Positions 8,491 through 16,239 of a stretch of 38,804 bases of DNA are shown piece after piece. Position numbers and translations under genes: made by a program. This stretch comes from DAOTVC01 sp034437215 (GTDB lineage: Bacteria > Chloroflexota > Anaerolineae > B4-G1 > SLSP01), in assembly GCA_034437215.1 (NCBI GenBank), contig DAOTVC010000169.1, positions 1 through 38,804 on the forward strand. The letters are read 5' to 3'. The stretch's first letter is position 1. Every line of letters starts with the position of its first letter. The notes beneath the pieces are model-generated. The model had not been told where the DNA came from and did no database searches. It was given only the letters and a program-made list of their open reading frames with translations.

Positions 8491-10122
8491 ATGCTGCGTA
8501 TACTTGCGGGTGCCCTGGGCGACTGTGTACATGTCGCCGGGGTGAATCACTTCCTCAACATCGCCGAGAAGCTGGGGCATACGACCCTCTTCACCGGGCC
8601 GGCGACCGATGCGGAGAGCTGGGCCGATCTGGCGCAGGAGTTCCAGCCCGATGTCATTGGCGTGAGCTACCGCCTGACTCCGGAGAACGCCCGCCACGCT
8701 CTGCAGGAGTTCTGGGGCGTGATGAAGGCTGCGGGCATGGCTGACCGCCGCTTTATCTTCGGTGGTACCCCGCCCGTGGCTCAAATTGCACGGGAGATGG
8801 GAATCTTCGAAGCCGTCTTCGACGGCACCGAACCCACCACCGCCGTCATCAGCTACCTGAAAGGGGAAGGAGACGTTGCAGGCGAGAAGAGCATCCCGCC
8901 GCAGTCCGCCCTCGCACGCATTCAATGGAAGGCCCCTTATCCCCTGCTGCGTCACCACTTCGGTATCCCTGCAGAGAGTATCGAACCGACGGTGGAGGGG
9001 ATTGCGCGCATCGCCGAAGCGGAGGTCTTGGACGTCCTCTCTCTGGGGGCAGACCAGGACGCGCAAGAACACTTCTTCCGCCCCGACCTGCAAAACCCGC
9101 GCAGCAAGGGAGCCGGGGGTGTGCCCTTCCGCACAGAGGAGGATCTGCGCCGCCTCTACGAGGCCAGTCGCCGGGGGAACTATCCCCTCGTCCGCTCCTA
9201 CTCCGGCACCGCCGACCTCCTGCGTTACGCCGACACCCTCGTACGCACCCTCGACAACGCCTGGTGTGCCACGTCGCTCTTCTGGTTCAACGCCATGGAC
9301 GGGCGCGGACCGCTGAGTCTCGCAGACTCCATCCGGGATCACATCGCGCTTATGGCCTGGCACGGTGAGCGGGATATCCCCGTGGAGGGCAACGAGCCCT
9401 ACCACTGGGGGATGCGAGATGCGCCTGACGTCATCTCCGTCGTCTCCTCCTACCTCTACGCCTACAATGCCAAACGAGCCGGGGTGCAGGACTACATCAC
9501 TACCTACATGTTCGAAAGCCCTCCCACCCTCTCCAACAAAATGGACCTCGCCAAGGCCCTGGCCCAGATTGAGGTCGCTGAATCGTTTGCCGATGAAGAC
9601 TTCCGCATCTGGCGCCAGACGCGCACGGGCCTCCTGAGCTATCCTGTAGACATGGCTCGCGCCCGGGCACACCTGGCGGAGTCCGTCTATCTGCAGATGG
9701 CGCTGCGCCCGGCGATCATCCATGTCGTGGGGTACACGGAGGCCGACCACGCCGCGACGGCAGCCGAGGTCATCGAGTCGGCCAAGATGACCCAACAGGT
9801 GATCGAGACGGCGTTGAAGGGCCAACCTGACATGCGACAGGACCCCGAGATTCAGATGCGTGTGGCGCGACTGGTGGGCGAGGCCGGGGTGCTTATCGAC
9901 GCCCTAGAGCGCCTGGGCGAGGACGCAGAGGACCCCCTCAGCGATCCGGGCGTCCTGGCGCGAGCCGTCGAGGTAGGCCTGCTCGATACTCCGCAGCTGA
10001 AGCGCAATCCCTTCGCCCGCGGAGAGATCCGTACCCGCCCCATCGACGGTGCCATCGTCGCCGTCGATGAGGCGGGGCATCCGCTCACCGAACAGGAACG
10101 CCTTCGGCGGCTGGGTCTGTAA
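8491..10122 (+). CDS. Cobalamin-binding-domain protein with mutase-like C-terminal part
   Basis: A 543-residue protein. Residues 1-130 look like a B12-binding Rossmann domain. D11-x-x-H14-x-x-G17 is followed after 41 residues by S59-x-x-L62, and after 28 more by G91-G92. This matches the known spacing D-x-H-x-x-G, x41-42, S-x-L, x26-28, G-G, except that each of the first two motifs is one residue longer. About 145-460 is an alpha/beta region (RRGNYPLVRSYSGT, NEPYHWGMRDAP) that I think resembles the barrel of carbon-skeleton mutases such as glutamate mutase E, but with low certainty. The ATG at 8491 is chosen because GGAGGTG lies four bases before it; a TTG at 8479 is upstream of that site. 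Its neighbour is an opine-dehydrogenase-like gene. It may be a B12-dependent isomerase with an unknown substrate. If His14 does not ligate cobalt, a non-catalytic or corrinoid-carrier role is possible. Confidence 0.65.
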   Translation: MLRILAGALGDCVHVAGVNHFLNIAEKLGHTTLFTGPATDAESWADLAQEFQPDVIGVSYRLTPENARHALQEFWGVMKAAGMADRRFIFGGTPPVAQIAREMGIFEAVFDGTEPTTAVISYLKGEGDVAGEKSIPPQSALARIQWKAPYPLLRHHFGIPAESIEPTVEGIARIAEAEVLDVLSLGADQDAQEHFFRPDLQNPRSKGAGGVPFRTEEDLRRLYEASRRGNYPLVRSYSGTADLLRYADTLVRTLDNAWCATSLFWFNAMDGRGPLSLADSIRDHIALMAWHGERDIPVEGNEPYHWGMRDAPDVISVVSSYLYAYNAKRAGVQDYITTYMFESPPTLSNKMDLAKALAQIEVAESFADEDFRIWRQTRTGLLSYPVDMARARAHLAESVYLQMALRPAIIHVVGYTEADHAATAAEVIESAKMTQQVIETALKGQPDMRQDPEIQMRVARLVGEAGVLIDALERLGEDAEDPLSDPGVLARAVEVGLLDTPQLKRNPFARGEIRTRPIDGAIVAVDEAGHPLTEQERLRRLGL

Positions 10123-10132
10123 TCTCTGGGAG

Positions 10133-10163
10133 GGGGAGAAGGAGACGGAATACCCTTCTCCCC
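10133..10163 (+). terminator. Hairpin after the cobalamin-binding gene
   Basis: A 10-bp perfect stem (10133-10142 with 10154-10163) and an 11-base loop begin ten bases after the stop codon. No T-run follows, so it is either a weak terminator or an mRNA 3'-end stabiliser. Confidence 0.4.
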
Positions 10164-10222
10164 TCACTTGCCTTCATCTTCCAACCTGCTTCAACCTGAC
10201 CCCGGAGGGGGTTAACGTTATT

Positions 10223-10251
10223 TTGACTTTTGTTTCGAACCATAGCATAAT
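10223..10251 (+). promoter_or_regulatory. Promoter of the TPR-protein gene
   Basis: TTGACT (10223-10228), a 17-base spacer and CATAAT (10246-10251) lie in an AT-rich island. The predicted start point is near 10258, giving a leader of about 55 bases. It is among the best sigma70-like promoters in the window. Confidence 0.7.
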
Positions 10252-10313
10252 AAAAGCGTAGACCATCAGCGCACACTTCCACCCCGTCAGGTGCGCGTGA
10301 AGGAGGCATAATC

Positions 10314-13300
10314 GTGACGGAGGTCACTCTAAGCGCATACCAGGATCAGATCGATTACATGGTGGAGGAGGCCCGTTACCTGGAAGCCTTCGCCCATCTT
10401 CGCCACATTCTCAAACAGTACCCGCGGTACGTCGACGCCTACTATCTGCTCGGCAAGATGATGCTCGAAGCCGCTCTGCCGAACCTGGCTATCGATATGT
10501 TCCGTCGCGTTCTGAATGCTCAGCCCGAGCACCTGCTGGCTCGCATTGGTCTGGGCCTGGCTCACGAACACCTGGGAAATTCCAAGGCCGCGTTGTGGAA
10601 TCTCGAACGCGCCTTCGAGCTCGACCCGGGCAACGAGGAGCTGGCGGGTGAACTGCGCCGTCTCTATGCCCAGCAGGGCGGAGTCATGCCTGATCACCTG
10701 AGCCTGACACGGGCCGGTTTGGCGCGCCTCTATCTCCGCGGCGACCTCTACGGACGGGCCGCGGAAGAGTTCCAGGCCATGCTCGAAAAGGAGCCCCTGC
10801 GGGTGGACCTCCGGGTCGCGCTCGCCGAAGCCTACTGGCGTGACGATCAGATCGTTCAGGCCGCCGATGTCTGCCAACAGACCCTCACCGACTTCCCCTA
10901 CTCTCTCAAGGCCAACCTGCTGTTGGGAACGTTGTGGCTGAAGAGCGGGCAGGAGGAGGGGGAGCGCTACCTCCAGCGCGCCCGCGAGATCGATCCCCAG
11001 AACGACCTGGCGACGCAGCTCTTCGGTTCGGCCTCCCTGATGGAGCCCAAAGCCGTAAACATCGAGCGCCTATCCTACGATCCTCAGGCCATCTCCGTGG
11101 ATCGCGAGGAGGAGTGGTTCAAGCATCTGGAAGCCGCGTCCGTCTCCACCAGCGTCTCCGAAGCCCTGCCCGATATGACGGAGACAGAGATGCGTCTGGT
11201 GGACATCACCGCGGGCCTCGAGTCCCAGATCGAGATCCCCGACTGGCTGCGGGATCTCGGCCCCCTGGATGAGGATGAGGAGGTCCCCGCCTGGTTCCAG
11301 GAGGAGGATCTCGAAACCGAAGAGGTCAGCTCCTGGTTGAAGGAGACCGGCGTTGAAGAGGCGGAGGGAGCAGAAGCTCTGCCCAGCTGGTTTGAGGACG
11401 TAGAAGCAGAGGGTCTGGAAGAGGAGGCCGTCCCCGACTGGTTCCGCGATCTGGCTCCGGAAGAGGCGGAGATTGACATCGAAGCAGCCTTCGCCGAGGA
11501 GACCGCCCCAGAGGGAGAGCTAGTTGAAGGCGAACTACCCGAGTGGCTCCAGGGCGCCCAGCCTCCAGCCGGTCGATTAGCGACCGAGGAGATCGAGGAG
11601 GAACTGGAGGAGGAAGGGGTGCCCGAGTGGCTCCAGGAGCTCCGTCCCCCGGAGATGGAAGCCGAGGAAGAGACCCTGCCTGAAGAGACCCTGCTTGAAG
11701 AGACCCTGCCTGAAGAGACCCTGCCTGAAGAGACCCTGCTTGAAGAGGAGGCAGAGGCACCCGAGTGGCTTCAGGAGCATCGCCCCCCTGTGGGAGTCGA
11801 GGACGAGGGGATGCCCGACTGGCTCCAGGATCTACAACCCTCTGAGATGGGGGGAGAAGGAGCAGAGGACAGAGGCACGGTCACGCAGGAGGCCGAGAGC
11901 ATGTTCGGCTGGACCTCCTTCGCTGAGGATGTTACGGAAGAGGTTGAGCCGGCAGCGGTAGAAGAAGAGGAGATGTTCGGCTGGACCTCCTTCGATGAGG
12001 CAGGTGCTGCCGCAGCCGAGGAGGAAGAGGATATCCCCGCCTGGCTCCAGGAAATGGAGGCCTCCGCTACCATTGAAGAGGAGGAGGAGGAGGGGATCCC
12101 CGATTGGCTGCAGGAGCTCGAACCCCCTGCCGCGCTGCGGGAAGAGGAGGAGCTGCCCGAGTGGCTCGCCGAGGAAGAGGAGCCCGTCACTGCCGAAGAG
12201 GAAGAAGAAGAGCTCCCCGACTGGCTCGCCCAGCAGGAGACGCCCATTACTACCGAAGAAGAGGGGATCCCCGATTGGCTCCAGGAGCTCGAACCCCCCG
12301 CCGCGCTGCGGGAAGAGGAGGAGCTGCCCGAGTGGCTCGCCGAGGAAGAGGAGCCCGTCACTGCCGAAGAGGAGGAAGGCATCCCCGACTGGCTCGCCCA
12401 GCAGGAGACGCCCGCAGCCGTCGCCGAGGAGCCCGTGGAGGAGGCCCCCGCCGCGCCCGATTTCGAGGGCGAGATGCTCTCGGGCGACGACGCTCTCGCC
12501 TGGCTGGAGAGCCTCACCGCCGGCAAGGAGGACGAACTTCGCGCCCAGGCCGAGGCCGAAGCCAAGGCCCGCGTCGACGAGATCATGGGCCGCAAGCCCC
12601 GGGTCCCCGCCGCCGAGGCCCCCGAGGAGGTCGTCGAGGAGGTCCCCGTCGCCGAGGAGCCCGTGGAGGAGGCCCCCGCCGCGCCCGACTTCGAGGGCGA
12701 GATGCTCTCGGGCGACGACGCCCTCGCCTGGCTGGAGAGCCTCACCGCCGGCAAGGAGGACGAACTTCGCGCCCAGGCCGAGGCCGAGGCCAAGGTCCGC
12801 GTCGACGAGATCATGGGCCGTAAGCCCCGGGTCCCCGCCGTCGAGGCCCCCGAGGAGGTCGTCGAGGAGCTCCCCGAACCCGTCGAGGAGCTCCCCGAAC
12901 CCGTCGAGGAAGAACCTGTCGAGGAGGCGCCCGTCGCCGCGGCCCCCGCCGCGCCCGATTTCGAGGGCGAGATGCTCTCGGGCGACGACGCCCTCGCCTG
13001 GCTGGAGAGCCTCACCGCCGGCAAGGAGGACGAGCTCCGCGCCCAGGTCGAGGCCGAAGCCAAGGTCCGCGTCGACGAGATCATGGGCCGCAAGCCCCGG
13101 GTCCCCGCCGCCGAGGCCCCCGCGGAGGTCGTCGAGGAGCTCCCCGAACCCGTCGAGGAAGAACCTGTCGAGGAGGCGCCCGTCGCCGAGGCCCCCGAGG
13201 AGGTCGTCGAGGAGCTCCCCGTCGCCGAGGTCGAAGAAGAGCCCGAGGTCGTGGGAGGTGAGCTGCTCACGGAAGAGGAAGCGGCGACCACAGCCGTACA

Positions 13301-13997
13301 AGCAGCGGCAGGGGAGGACAAGGCCTTCTTCGGATGGTCGGGCTTCGATGCCGACATCGCCGAAGCAGAGACTCTGCCTGAGCCCGAAGTGGTCGAACCC
13401 GAGGAGGAGATCATCACCTCCTTTGGATTTACACGATTCACGGAGAGAGAGATCGAACGCGAGGAAGAGGAGGAGGTTGCCGAAGAGCCCGTGCGCTCGA
13501 AGCGCACACCCGCTTCCGAGCCCCAGGCCGAGAAGGCAGCAGCAGCACCCGAGCCGGATCTGGAAGAGGAGGAGCTGGAGGCCGTCTCGGATATCACGGC
13601 TTTCATGGAATCTAAAGCAGCGGAAGAGGAGCCGGCCCCCGCGGAAGAGGAGCCCGTTCCTGAAAAAGAGACTGGCCCTGCGTTACCCGAGGTTCCAGAG
13701 GTCGATCTGGAGGAGCTGCGCGCCCAGGTCAAAAAGAACAAGTCCGACTACAAGGCGCGCCTCACCCTCGCCCGCGCCCTCTGGAAGAGCCGCGAGATCG
13801 ATGCGGCTGTCGCTCAATATACCCGGCTGATTCGCGCCGACGAGTTCATGGAACAGGTCATCGACGATCTCCAGGCATACTCCGCTGAACGACCCAACGA
13901 CCCGCGCCCCCTGCGCGCGCTGGGCGATGCCTACATGAAGCAGGGGCTCCTGGATCAGGCGCTCGACACCTACAAACAAGCCATGGATCTTCTGTAG
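10314..13997 (+). CDS. Giant acidic TPR protein with repeated Trp motifs
   Basis: A 1227-residue protein starting at GTG, seven bases after AAGGAGG. Residues 1-230 and about 1130-1227 are TPR arrays (for example EHLLARIGLGLAHEHLGN, and ALGDAYMKQGLLDQALDTY near the end). Between them lie about 900 acidic, Pro/Glu-rich residues with no predicted fold. This middle part carries 16 copies of a short motif of the type [I/V/L]-P-[D/E/A]-W-[L/F] and four FGW-type motifs (MFGWTSF twice, FFGWSGF, SFGFTRF). It also has three near-identical blocks of about 54 residues (EMLSGDDALAWLESL, KEDELRAQ, DEIMGRKPRVP). I infer a cytoplasmic scaffold: the TPRs bind partners and the Trp motifs act as multivalent docking peptides. 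It is followed by ndk with a gap of 28 bases. No signal peptide is visible. The function is unknown. Confidence 0.85.
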   Translation: MTEVTLSAYQDQIDYMVEEARYLEAFAHLRHILKQYPRYVDAYYLLGKMMLEAALPNLAIDMFRRVLNAQPEHLLARIGLGLAHEHLGNSKAALWNLERAFELDPGNEELAGELRRLYAQQGGVMPDHLSLTRAGLARLYLRGDLYGRAAEEFQAMLEKEPLRVDLRVALAEAYWRDDQIVQAADVCQQTLTDFPYSLKANLLLGTLWLKSGQEEGERYLQRAREIDPQNDLATQLFGSASLMEPKAVNIERLSYDPQAISVDREEEWFKHLEAASVSTSVSEALPDMTETEMRLVDITAGLESQIEIPDWLRDLGPLDEDEEVPAWFQEEDLETEEVSSWLKETGVEEAEGAEALPSWFEDVEAEGLEEEAVPDWFRDLAPEEAEIDIEAAFAEETAPEGELVEGELPEWLQGAQPPAGRLATEEIEEELEEEGVPEWLQELRPPEMEAEEETLPEETLLEETLPEETLPEETLLEEEAEAPEWLQEHRPPVGVEDEGMPDWLQDLQPSEMGGEGAEDRGTVTQEAESMFGWTSFAEDVTEEVEPAAVEEEEMFGWTSFDEAGAAAAEEEEDIPAWLQEMEASATIEEEEEEGIPDWLQELEPPAALREEEELPEWLAEEEEPVTAEEEEEELPDWLAQQETPITTEEEGIPDWLQELEPPAALREEEELPEWLAEEEEPVTAEEEEGIPDWLAQQETPAAVAEEPVEEAPAAPDFEGEMLSGDDALAWLESLTAGKEDELRAQAEAEAKARVDEIMGRKPRVPAAEAPEEVVEEVPVAEEPVEEAPAAPDFEGEMLSGDDALAWLESLTAGKEDELRAQAEAEAKVRVDEIMGRKPRVPAVEAPEEVVEELPEPVEELPEPVEEEPVEEAPVAAAPAAPDFEGEMLSGDDALAWLESLTAGKEDELRAQVEAEAKVRVDEIMGRKPRVPAAEAPAEVVEELPEPVEEEPVEEAPVAEAPEEVVEELPVAEVEEEPEVVGGELLTEEEAATTAVQAAAGEDKAFFGWSGFDADIAEAETLPEPEVVEPEEEIITSFGFTRFTEREIEREEEEEVAEEPVRSKRTPASEPQAEKAAAAPEPDLEEEELEAVSDITAFMESKAAEEEPAPAEEEPVPEKETGPALPEVPEVDLEELRAQVKKNKSDYKARLTLARALWKSREIDAAVAQYTRLIRADEFMEQVIDDLQAYSAERPNDPRPLRALGDAYMKQGLLDQALDTYKQAMDLL
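11667..11741. repeat. Five-unit 15-bp tandem repeat (minisatellite)
   Basis: Five consecutive 15-bp units of the form GAAGAGACCCTGC(C/T)T encode the pentapeptide EETL(P/L) five times. The units are almost identical at DNA level. Copy-number variation by slippage would keep the frame of the TPR protein. Confidence 0.92.
12090..12413. repeat. Two tandem copies of a 171-bp coding block
   Basis: Copy 1 (12090-12260) and copy 2 (12261 to about 12413) each encode IPDWLQELEPPAALREEEE followed by a PEWLAEEEEP block and a PDWLAQQETP block. Copy 2 has lost one codon. Near-identity at synonymous positions suggests recent duplication or gene conversion. Confidence 0.88.
12451..13110. repeat. Three copies of a 162-bp coding block
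   Basis: Cores at 12451-12612, 12679-12840 and 12949-13110 are nearly identical and are spaced 228 and 270 bp apart. Each encodes PDFEGEMLSGDDALAWLESL, then KEDELRAQ(A/V)EAEAK, then RVDEIMGRKPRVP. They are separated by variable Glu/Val/Pro linkers that are themselves duplicated. Confidence 0.9.
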
Positions 13998-14025
13998 AGA
14001 GGAACCCGCCAACAAGGAGATGATC

Positions 14026-14487
14026 TTGGAACAGACGCTAATTCTTCTCAAACCCGATGTCGTGCAACGCGGACTCGTCGGCACCGTCATCCAACGCATC
14101 GAGCGCCGGGGGCTGCGCATCGCCGCCCTGAAGATGATGTGGATGACGCCCGAGCTCGCAGAGCGCCACTACGGGGAACACAAGGGCAAGCCCTTCTACG
14201 AACCCCTGGTACGCTTCATCACCTCGGCCCCTCTCATCGCGATGGTGGTCACCGGGCCGGAGGCTATCTCCATCATGCGCACCATGATGGGGCCGACCAA
14301 TTCCAAAGAGGCCCCACCCGGCACCATACGGGGCGATTTCGGTCTCTCCAACCGGCACAATCTCATCCACGGCTCCGACAGTCCGGAGTCGGCCGACCGG
14401 GAGATCCCTCTCTTCTTTGAAGAGGAAGAGATCCTCGACTACGGACGACCTACGGAACCCTGGTCCGATCCTGACGCTGCCTGGTAG
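14026..14487 (+). CDS. ndk: Nucleoside diphosphate kinase
   Basis: Ndk transfers the gamma-phosphate of NTPs to NDPs through a phosphohistidine and balances nucleotide pools. The 153-residue protein has the N-terminal strand TLILLKPDVVQRG and the active-site region NRHNLIHGSDSPESADREI, where the His of HGSD is the phosphorylated residue. I chose the TTG at 14026 because AAGGAG (14014-14019) is six bases before it and the product then begins MEQTLILLKPD, as in the family. The ATG at 14020 directly touches the ribosome-binding site and is unlikely. The C-terminus ends in a short acidic extension (LDYGRPTEPWSDPDAAW). It follows the TPR gene closely and is probably co-transcribed with it. A strong hairpin follows. 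Confidence 0.95.
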   Translation: MEQTLILLKPDVVQRGLVGTVIQRIERRGLRIAALKMMWMTPELAERHYGEHKGKPFYEPLVRFITSAPLIAMVVTGPEAISIMRTMMGPTNSKEAPPGTIRGDFGLSNRHNLIHGSDSPESADREIPLFFEEEEILDYGRPTEPWSDPDAAW

Positions 14488-14510
14488 GCAGCACCGACTC
14501 CACAGATAGA

Positions 14511-14541
14511 AGACGGGGCAGCTCCAGGAGCTGCCCCGTCT
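14511..14541. terminator. Bidirectional terminator between ndk and fixX
   Basis: A 15-bp perfect inverted repeat (14511-14525 with 14527-14541) lies between the convergent stop codons of ndk and fixX. T-containing runs follow in both directions (TTG on plus, TCTATCTG on minus). Confidence 0.75.
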
Positions 14542-14560
14542 TTGCGTCAAGGCTGTTGAC

Positions 14561-14911
14561 CTAACCGAACTTGTAGGCCACCCCATAGCCCCCACGCGGG
14601 AGCTTCCAACCGATGTTGTGATAAGGACAGCCCACACGACAGCTGCCACACTCCACACATCCCTGGTAGGCGACCTGGACCCTGCCGTCGTTGCCCAGGG
14701 TGTAGACGTTCACCGGACAGAAGTAGAGACAGGGCTTGTACTCGCACCGGTCACAGACGTCGTCGTCCTCGATCCAGAGGTGAGACTGCTCCTCGTCGAT
14801 AAAGTACTTGAGGGTGACCAATAGGTCATCCACGTAGACGTCGGGCAGGCTCTCCTCCAGCTCCTCCGGCAGCTCTTTGGCCTCAAAGGCATCACCCTTC
14901 TTCATCACCAT
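14561..14911 (-). CDS. fixX: FixX-type ferredoxin
   Basis: A 116-residue ferredoxin-like protein and last gene of the fixABCX set. FixX carries the iron-sulfur cluster that passes electrons from the flavoprotein FixC to quinone, like the C-terminal domain of mitochondrial ETF-QO. The two cysteine groups are CDRCEYKPCLYFCP and CVECGSCRVGCP, in the order expected for a 4Fe-4S fold. The N-terminal 45 residues form an acidic helical extension. The ATG at 14911 overlaps the end of fixC by a few bases, indicating translational coupling; a second ATG at 14905 is possible. Its position after A-B-C makes the assignment firm. Confidence 0.93.
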   Translation of the reverse strand: MVMKKGDAFEAKELPEELEESLPDVYVDDLLVTLKYFIDEEQSHLWIEDDDVCDRCEYKPCLYFCPVNVYTLGNDGRVQVAYQGCVECGSCRVGCPYHNIGWKLPRGGYGVAYKFG

Positions 14912-16239
14912 CCCATCACCGCCCTTCCCATTGCAATAAAGTCACCCGCGGCCTTGACCAGGGAGCGTCGTTCGGTCAGGGCCCCAAAAATCTCGTTGAA
15001 CAACCGACGCTTGGGCTTCCCATAGGCGCTGAAGAAGCGACCGAGCGCCTCGTTCAAGAACGCCGGATAGGTGCCCATGAACTCCGGATGAGTCTCCAGG
15101 AAGCGGGAGAAGTTGCGGTACTGCTTCAGGTCCGGAAGGATAAAGCCGCTCTCCAAGCGCTCCCGGTATCCGGAGAGCGATCCGGCAGAGAAGTCCCCAC
15201 GGTGGTGGGCGTCGATCGCCGTCTCCGCTGCCGCTCTGCCGGAGACGATGGCCATATTCGTCCCCTCCCAGTGCAGGGCGTTGACCATGGAGGCTGCGTC
15301 ACCGGTGACCATCACGCCGCCCGTATAGAGCCGGGGCATGTCACGATAGCCTCCCTCCGGAATGAGGTGAGCACCGTACTCCAGAAGCTGTCCCCCCTCG
15401 ACGAGAGGGGCGATGGCGGGATGCTCCAGATAACGCTGCAGCACCTCGTAGGGGCGCAGCCGGTACTCCGCCGCCACGTCCAACATCATACCCAGCCCCA
15501 CGGAGATGGACTTCTGGTTGGTGTAGACGAAGCCCATGCCGGGCAGGCCCATCGAGACATCGCCCAGAACCGAGACGGCGACGCCGTGATTCTTGTCGGG
15601 CAGACCGAAGCGGTTGTTGATGACATCCTGGTCCAGACCGATGACCTGCTTGAAGGCCAACGCGGCCCGGGCAGGCTCGATGTCGTACCCGATGAGGTCG
15701 AGCTTCTGTGTGAGCAGGTTGTTGACCCCCTCACCGATGATCACGACCGGAGCGTAGATCTCCCCCTGGGGCCGATCGGTCATCACCCCGATGACCTGCC
15801 CGTCCGCTTCGCGGATGAAGTCCACGACCGTCGTCTTGGGGATGAGGAAAGCACCGGCTTGCTGCGCCTGCTCCGCCCACCAGAGGTCGAAGTCGGCCCG
15901 CAGGGCGGTGTAGGCGTCGGGCGGATCACTGTCGAGCGCCCCACCCTCGGTCACCACCCGCGTCAGACCACCGTCCTTGGAAAGGAACCAGAAACCGGCC
16001 TCGGTCACGGGGCGCTCAAACTTGGGCCGCCGCTCCATGAAGTCGGGCAGAACCTCGGCAATGGCGTGCGTGTAGATCGCGCCACCAAAGTAGTTCTTGC
16101 CTCCGGGCTTCTGTCCCCGCTCGACGAGGGCCACGTTGAGCCCCTCGCGAGCCATCACCATTGCCGCCGCGGAGCCGGCCAATCCGGCACCGACGACGAC
16201 GGCATCAAATTCTATCCTATCGTGGTTGCGCTCGCTCAT
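14905..16239 (-). CDS. fixC: FixC, ETF-quinone oxidoreductase flavoprotein
   Basis: A 444-residue FAD enzyme that accepts electrons from the FixAB electron-transfer flavoprotein and, with FixX, reduces membrane quinone. The N-terminal FAD motif is VVGAGLAGSAAAMVMAREG. The substrate-side segment PGGKNYFGGAIY and the C-terminal FAD segment VTGDAASMVN are typical of the ETF-QO/FixC family. Unlike mitochondrial ETF-QO it lacks a fused ferredoxin, which is supplied by fixX downstream. Its start overlaps the fixB stop (ATGA), so the genes form one translation-coupled unit. Members act at the inner membrane surface. Confidence 0.95.
   Translation of the reverse strand: MSERNHDRIEFDAVVVGAGLAGSAAAMVMAREGLNVALVERGQKPGGKNYFGGAIYTHAIAEVLPDFMERRPKFERPVTEAGFWFLSKDGGLTRVVTEGGALDSDPPDAYTALRADFDLWWAEQAQQAGAFLIPKTTVVDFIREADGQVIGVMTDRPQGEIYAPVVIIGEGVNNLLTQKLDLIGYDIEPARAALAFKQVIGLDQDVINNRFGLPDKNHGVAVSVLGDVSMGLPGMGFVYTNQKSISVGLGMMLDVAAEYRLRPYEVLQRYLEHPAIAPLVEGGQLLEYGAHLIPEGGYRDMPRLYTGGVMVTGDAASMVNALHWEGTNMAIVSGRAAAETAIDAHHRGDFSAGSLSGYRERLESGFILPDLKQYRNFSRFLETHPEFMGTYPAFLNEALGRFFSAYGKPKRRLFNEIFGALTERRSLVKAAGDFIAMGRAVMGW

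Noticed and set aside
11771..13741. Long antisense (656 and 489 codons) and alternative-frame (611 codons) open frames within the TPR gene
   Set aside because: They arise from the GAG/GCC/GTC-rich repeats. The products are Ser/Gly or Arg/Pro low-complexity, and no ribosome-binding site or family match is visible.
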